Positions 62,270 to 64,000 of a DNA stretch of 64,000 nt are shown piece by piece (position 1 is the first letter of the stretch; each line of letters opens with the position of its first letter). A model generated the notes under the pieces. The model had not been told where the DNA came from, did not search any database, and saw nothing but the letters and a program-made list of their open reading frames with translations. The stretch covers positions 124,001 through 188,000 of the forward strand of contig NZ_CP130630.1 in assembly GCF_030551255.1 (NCBI RefSeq). Direction: 5' to 3'. Origin of the DNA: Streptomyces sp. NL15-2K. GTDB lineage: Bacteria > Actinomycetota > Actinomycetes > Streptomycetales > Streptomycetaceae. Position numbers and translations under genes: made by a program.

Positions 62270-62333
62270 CGGGCCGGGCGTTCGGGGCTGTGCCGATGTG
62301 CCTCCGAGATCACGAAGCCAGACTGGAGTCCTA

Positions 62334-62440
62334 GGGTGTGTTGCGAAAGTGCTGGTCACAGCCATTCGTTGACAGCTGCGATCAGCACGGTCGCTTCGTA
62401 GCGGATCGCGAGTTCGTCGTAGCCGTTCCGCAGCGCGCGG
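62334..62440 (-). pseudogene. IS5-type transposase C-terminal remnant with element end
   Basis: On the minus strand GYDELAIRYEATVLIAAVNE with WL and a stop is the end of an IS5-family transposase. The adjoining plus-strand sequence tagggtgtgttgcgaaagtg with ctggtcacagccattcgt is nearly repeated at 63960-64000 at the window's right edge. Only the element end and about 25 codons remain here. Confidence 0.65.
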
Positions 62441-62544
62441 CGCGATGATCACGCCCGAGTGCGAACACCCCGCGCCACGGTCCGCGCCGGGGCCGGTGAC
62501 GTTGCGTCCTGTGTCTGCTCCCGGGGCGTCGGCACGATCCACAG

Positions 62545-62586
62545 CCCTGACACGGGTATCCGGGATTCCGGATACCCGTGTCAGGG
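62545..62586. promoter_or_regulatory. Perfect 19-bp palindromic operator upstream of the HTH gene
   Basis: CCCTGACACGGGTATCCGG (62545-62563), spacer GATT, and its exact reverse complement (62568-62586). Each end carries the CCTGACAC/GTGTCAGG element that also forms the second palindrome at 62603-62626. It lies just upstream of a -35-like TTGACA. Confidence 0.8.
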
Positions 62587-62590
62587 TTCC

Positions 62591-62596
62591 TTGACA
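62591..62596 (+). promoter_or_regulatory. -35-like hexamer TTGACA
   Basis: A consensus TTGACA lying between the two palindromes. Seventeen bases further the likely -10 (CAGCCT, 62614-62619) falls inside the second palindrome, and transcription would start at about the ATG at 62627, i.e. a leaderless message. The -10 match is poor. Confidence 0.45.
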
Positions 62597-62602
62597 TTCA
62601 CT

Positions 62603-62626
62603 GCGTGTCAGGGCAGCCTGACACGC
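62603..62626. promoter_or_regulatory. Second palindromic operator overlapping the promoter
   Basis: GCGTGTCAGG (62603-62612), spacer GCAG, CCTGACACGC (62617-62626), an exact inverted repeat ending one base before the ATG at 62627. A protein bound here would block transcription or translation start. Confidence 0.8.
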
Positions 62627-62869
62627 ATGGGAGCTGAGGACACCCCGGCCTCGCTGGCCGGCCTGGTCACCGACAAGGACCCCGCCGTCGGCTTGGAGGC
62701 CGTCGTCGCGTTGCGCCGTCTCCTGGAGGAGCTGGAGCGGCTGCACGTCGACAACGCCCGCCGCCAGGGCTGGTCGTGGCAGAGCATCGCCACGTCCCTG
62801 AACGTCAGCAGGCAGTCGGTGCACGAGAAGCATTCAGGCAGGCGCAAAGCCATGGGTATGGAGGAGTAG
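62627..62869 (+). CDS. HTH protein paired with Clp-N protein
   Basis: An 80-residue protein from the ATG at 62627, with no ribosome binding site because a palindrome occupies that place. MGAEDTPASLAGLVTDKDP and LEAVVALRRLLEELERLHVD form helices. The HTH is ARRQGWSWQSIATSLNVSRQ followed by SVHEKHSGR, with the recognition helix at SRQSVHEKH. In actinobacteria such proteins are usually followed by the Clp-N protein found here. It likely represses its own operon by binding the two palindromes. Two bases separate its stop from the next GTG. Confidence 0.85.
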   Translation: MGAEDTPASLAGLVTDKDPAVGLEAVVALRRLLEELERLHVDNARRQGWSWQSIATSLNVSRQSVHEKHSGRRKAMGMEE

Positions 62870-62871
62870 GA

Positions 62872-63417
62872 GTGTTCGAGTTCTTCACCGATCACGGGAA
62901 GCAGGCCGTGACGGCCTCCCAGGACGAGGCGATCGCCCTGGGGCACGACTTCATCGGCACCGAGCACCTCCTGCTCGGCCTCCTCGCCGCCGACTCAGGG
63001 ACGGCCGCCGGGGTGCTGCACGGGCAGAACGTCGACCTGGAGCGGGCCAGGCAAGAGACCGTACGCGTCCTGGAGGCGGCCGGGATCCCCGTCTCGAAAG
63101 CGCAGCCCGCGCGCGACGCCCTGTCGTCGCTCGGCATCGACGTCGCGGAGATCCAACGCCAGGCCGACACCTCTTTCGGCCCCGGCGCCTTCCAGTTCCC
63201 CAGGCCCATTTACACCCCCGAGGCCCGCACAGCACTGACGAACACCCTCAGCGAGGCCCGAGCACTGGGCCGCGACGCGTTCGGCACCGAGCACATCCTG
63301 CTCGGCCTGCTCACCGTGCCCGAAGGCCACGCCCTGAAGGTTCTGGCCTCCTTCCGGGTCGACCCTACGACCCTGCGCGAGACGATCCTCGCCCACGCCA
63401 CCCAGGAGGGGCCGTGA
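62872..63417 (+). CDS. Clp N-terminal domain protein (ClpC-N type)
   Basis: A 181-residue protein with GTG at 62872 behind GGAGTAGGA. It contains two Clp_N repeats: EFFTDHGKQAVTASQDEAIA with HDFIGTEHLLLGLLAADSG, and TNTLSEARALGRDAFGTEHI with LLGLLTVPEGHALKVL. It lacks the AAA+ ATPase domains, so it is an adaptor or binding protein rather than a chaperone. It overlaps the MOSC gene by four bases (GTGA) and follows the HTH gene by two bases; the three are a tight operon. Confidence 0.93.
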   Translation: MFEFFTDHGKQAVTASQDEAIALGHDFIGTEHLLLGLLAADSGTAAGVLHGQNVDLERARQETVRVLEAAGIPVSKAQPARDALSSLGIDVAEIQRQADTSFGPGAFQFPRPIYTPEARTALTNTLSEARALGRDAFGTEHILLGLLTVPEGHALKVLASFRVDPTTLRETILAHATQEGP

Positions 63418-63962
63418 GCGCGGGGCGCGTCACAGCGGTGAGCCGCAACGCCACGTACGCGTTCAGCAAGCCCAACCACCCGTCCGTCAGGCTGCTCGCC
63501 GGCCTCGGAGTGGAGGGGGACGTCCACGCCGGCGAAACTATCCGCCACCAGTTCCGCATGACCTACGAACCGGACCTGCCCAACCTGCGCCAGGTCCACC
63601 TGATGCACGAGGAACTCTTCGAGGAACTCGCGCTCAAGGGCTACGAGGTCTCCGCGGGACAGCTCGGCGAGAACATCACCACCCGTGGAGTGGACCTTCT
63701 CGCCCTGCCCACCGGGGCACTGCTGCGCCTGGGAGCCGACGCGGTGGTCGAGGTGACCGGACTGCGCAATCCCTGCTCGAAGATCAACGACTTCCGGACC
63801 GGTCTGCTGGGCGAGATGTTCGCCCTGGACCCGCGCTCCACCGAGTTCACCTTCAAATCCGGTGTCATGGCCGTCGTCCGCCAGAGCGGAACCGTCCACC
63901 CCAACGATCCCGTCGAGATCGAACTTCCGGCTCACCCACACCGCGCACTGGAACGCGTCTAG
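63414..63962 (+). CDS. MOSC domain protein
   Basis: A 182-residue protein with GTG at 63414 overlapping the previous stop. MOSC features are GRVTAVSRNATYAFSKPNHP, LAGLGVEGDVHAGETIRHQF, HLMHEELFEELALKGYEVSA with GQLGENITTRGVDL, and the key cysteine in VEVTGLRNPCSKINDF. Free MOSC proteins of this YiiM-like length bind or reduce molybdenum-cofactor-dependent N-hydroxylated compounds. The link to a Clp-N protein is unexplained; possibly stress response or detoxification. Its stop (63960-63962) runs into an IS end. Confidence 0.93.
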   Translation: MSAGRVTAVSRNATYAFSKPNHPSVRLLAGLGVEGDVHAGETIRHQFRMTYEPDLPNLRQVHLMHEELFEELALKGYEVSAGQLGENITTRGVDLLALPTGALLRLGADAVVEVTGLRNPCSKINDFRTGLLGEMFALDPRSTEFTFKSGVMAVVRQSGTVHPNDPVEIELPAHPHRALERV

Positions 63963-64000
63963 GGTCTGTTGTGAACGTACTGGTCACAGCCATTCGTCGA
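63959..64000 (-). mobile_element. IS5-type element end (continues beyond window)
   Basis: tagggtctgttgtgaacgta with ctggtcacagccattcgt nearly repeats 62333-62374. On the minus strand it gives the DEWL-stop end of an IS5-family transposase, which continues past base 64000. Confidence 0.6.

Noticed and set aside
1..64000. tRNA, rRNA, riboswitch or replication origin
   Set aside because: None could be recognised by eye; a tRNAscan-SE and Rfam scan would be needed to exclude them.

Overview
The window is high-GC, codon-biased DNA of a filamentous actinomycete, most likely Streptomyces or a close relative. This rests on SARP, MmyB-type, GPP34, DUF6207 and Clp-N family genes, GTG starts with GGAGG-type ribosome binding sites, and frequent ATGA/GTGA stop-start overlaps. 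No rRNA, tRNA or CRISPR array was seen. Many broken genes and mobile-element scraps (IS5, IS21, IS110, IS630, IS701 types and a group II intron) point to an accessory region such as a chromosome arm.

Left part (1-19 kb): IS fragments, a membrane protein, a small HTH protein and a large NB-ARC/TPR STAND protein, then an intact IS110-type element. A minus-strand set follows (13290 down to about 7480): a stand-alone class II aminoacyl-tRNA-synthetase-like protein, a cupin-like protein, an FMN monooxygenase of the NtaA/DszA type, an MFS exporter and a truncated HAD phosphatase. It looks like a small biosynthetic locus. Next come an AraC regulator with a divergent MFS pump and an MmyB-type regulator with a divergent dienelactone hydrolase.

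Centre (19.3-50.6 kb): a hybrid peptide biosynthetic cluster. A minus-strand operon runs from MbtH (35429) through two NRPS proteins (C-A-T, then C-A-T-TE), a 2OG-Fe(II) oxygenase, an MFS exporter, a full-length 2-isopropylmalate synthase, a stand-alone A domain, a stand-alone carrier protein, an AvtA-like aminotransferase and a DUF885 metallopeptidase-like protein. A PhyH-type dioxygenase is divergent from MbtH. After an aldo/keto reductase, a short membrane peptide and a 1011-aa SARP regulator, a plus-strand operon carries MFS, ATP-grasp ligase 1, 2OG oxygenase, fatty-acid-desaturase-like diiron enzyme, PurD-like ATP-grasp ligase 2, EctB-like class III aminotransferase and an ATP-grasp-rhodanese fusion. 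The NRPS side could build a tripeptide. The ATP-grasp side could add or build further amide bonds with 2,4-diaminobutyrate-type building blocks. Whether both halves make one product cannot be settled from sequence.

Right part (50.6-64 kb): a GPP34 protein, remnants of Ku, a GH13 glucosidase and DUF6207, a SnoaL-like protein, then a nested mobile-element wreck in which a group II intron interrupts an IS5-type transposase and is cut by an IS21 istB fragment. Next to it lies a DUF692 (MNIO/MbnB-type) gene whose two halves now point in opposite directions. Its intact 5' part directly follows a small CxxC protein that may be its substrate. The window ends with a tyrosinase-like protein bearing a His-rich 27-bp tandem repeat, an alpha/beta hydrolase, and an HTH/Clp-N/MOSC operon with two perfect palindromic operators, bracketed by related IS ends.
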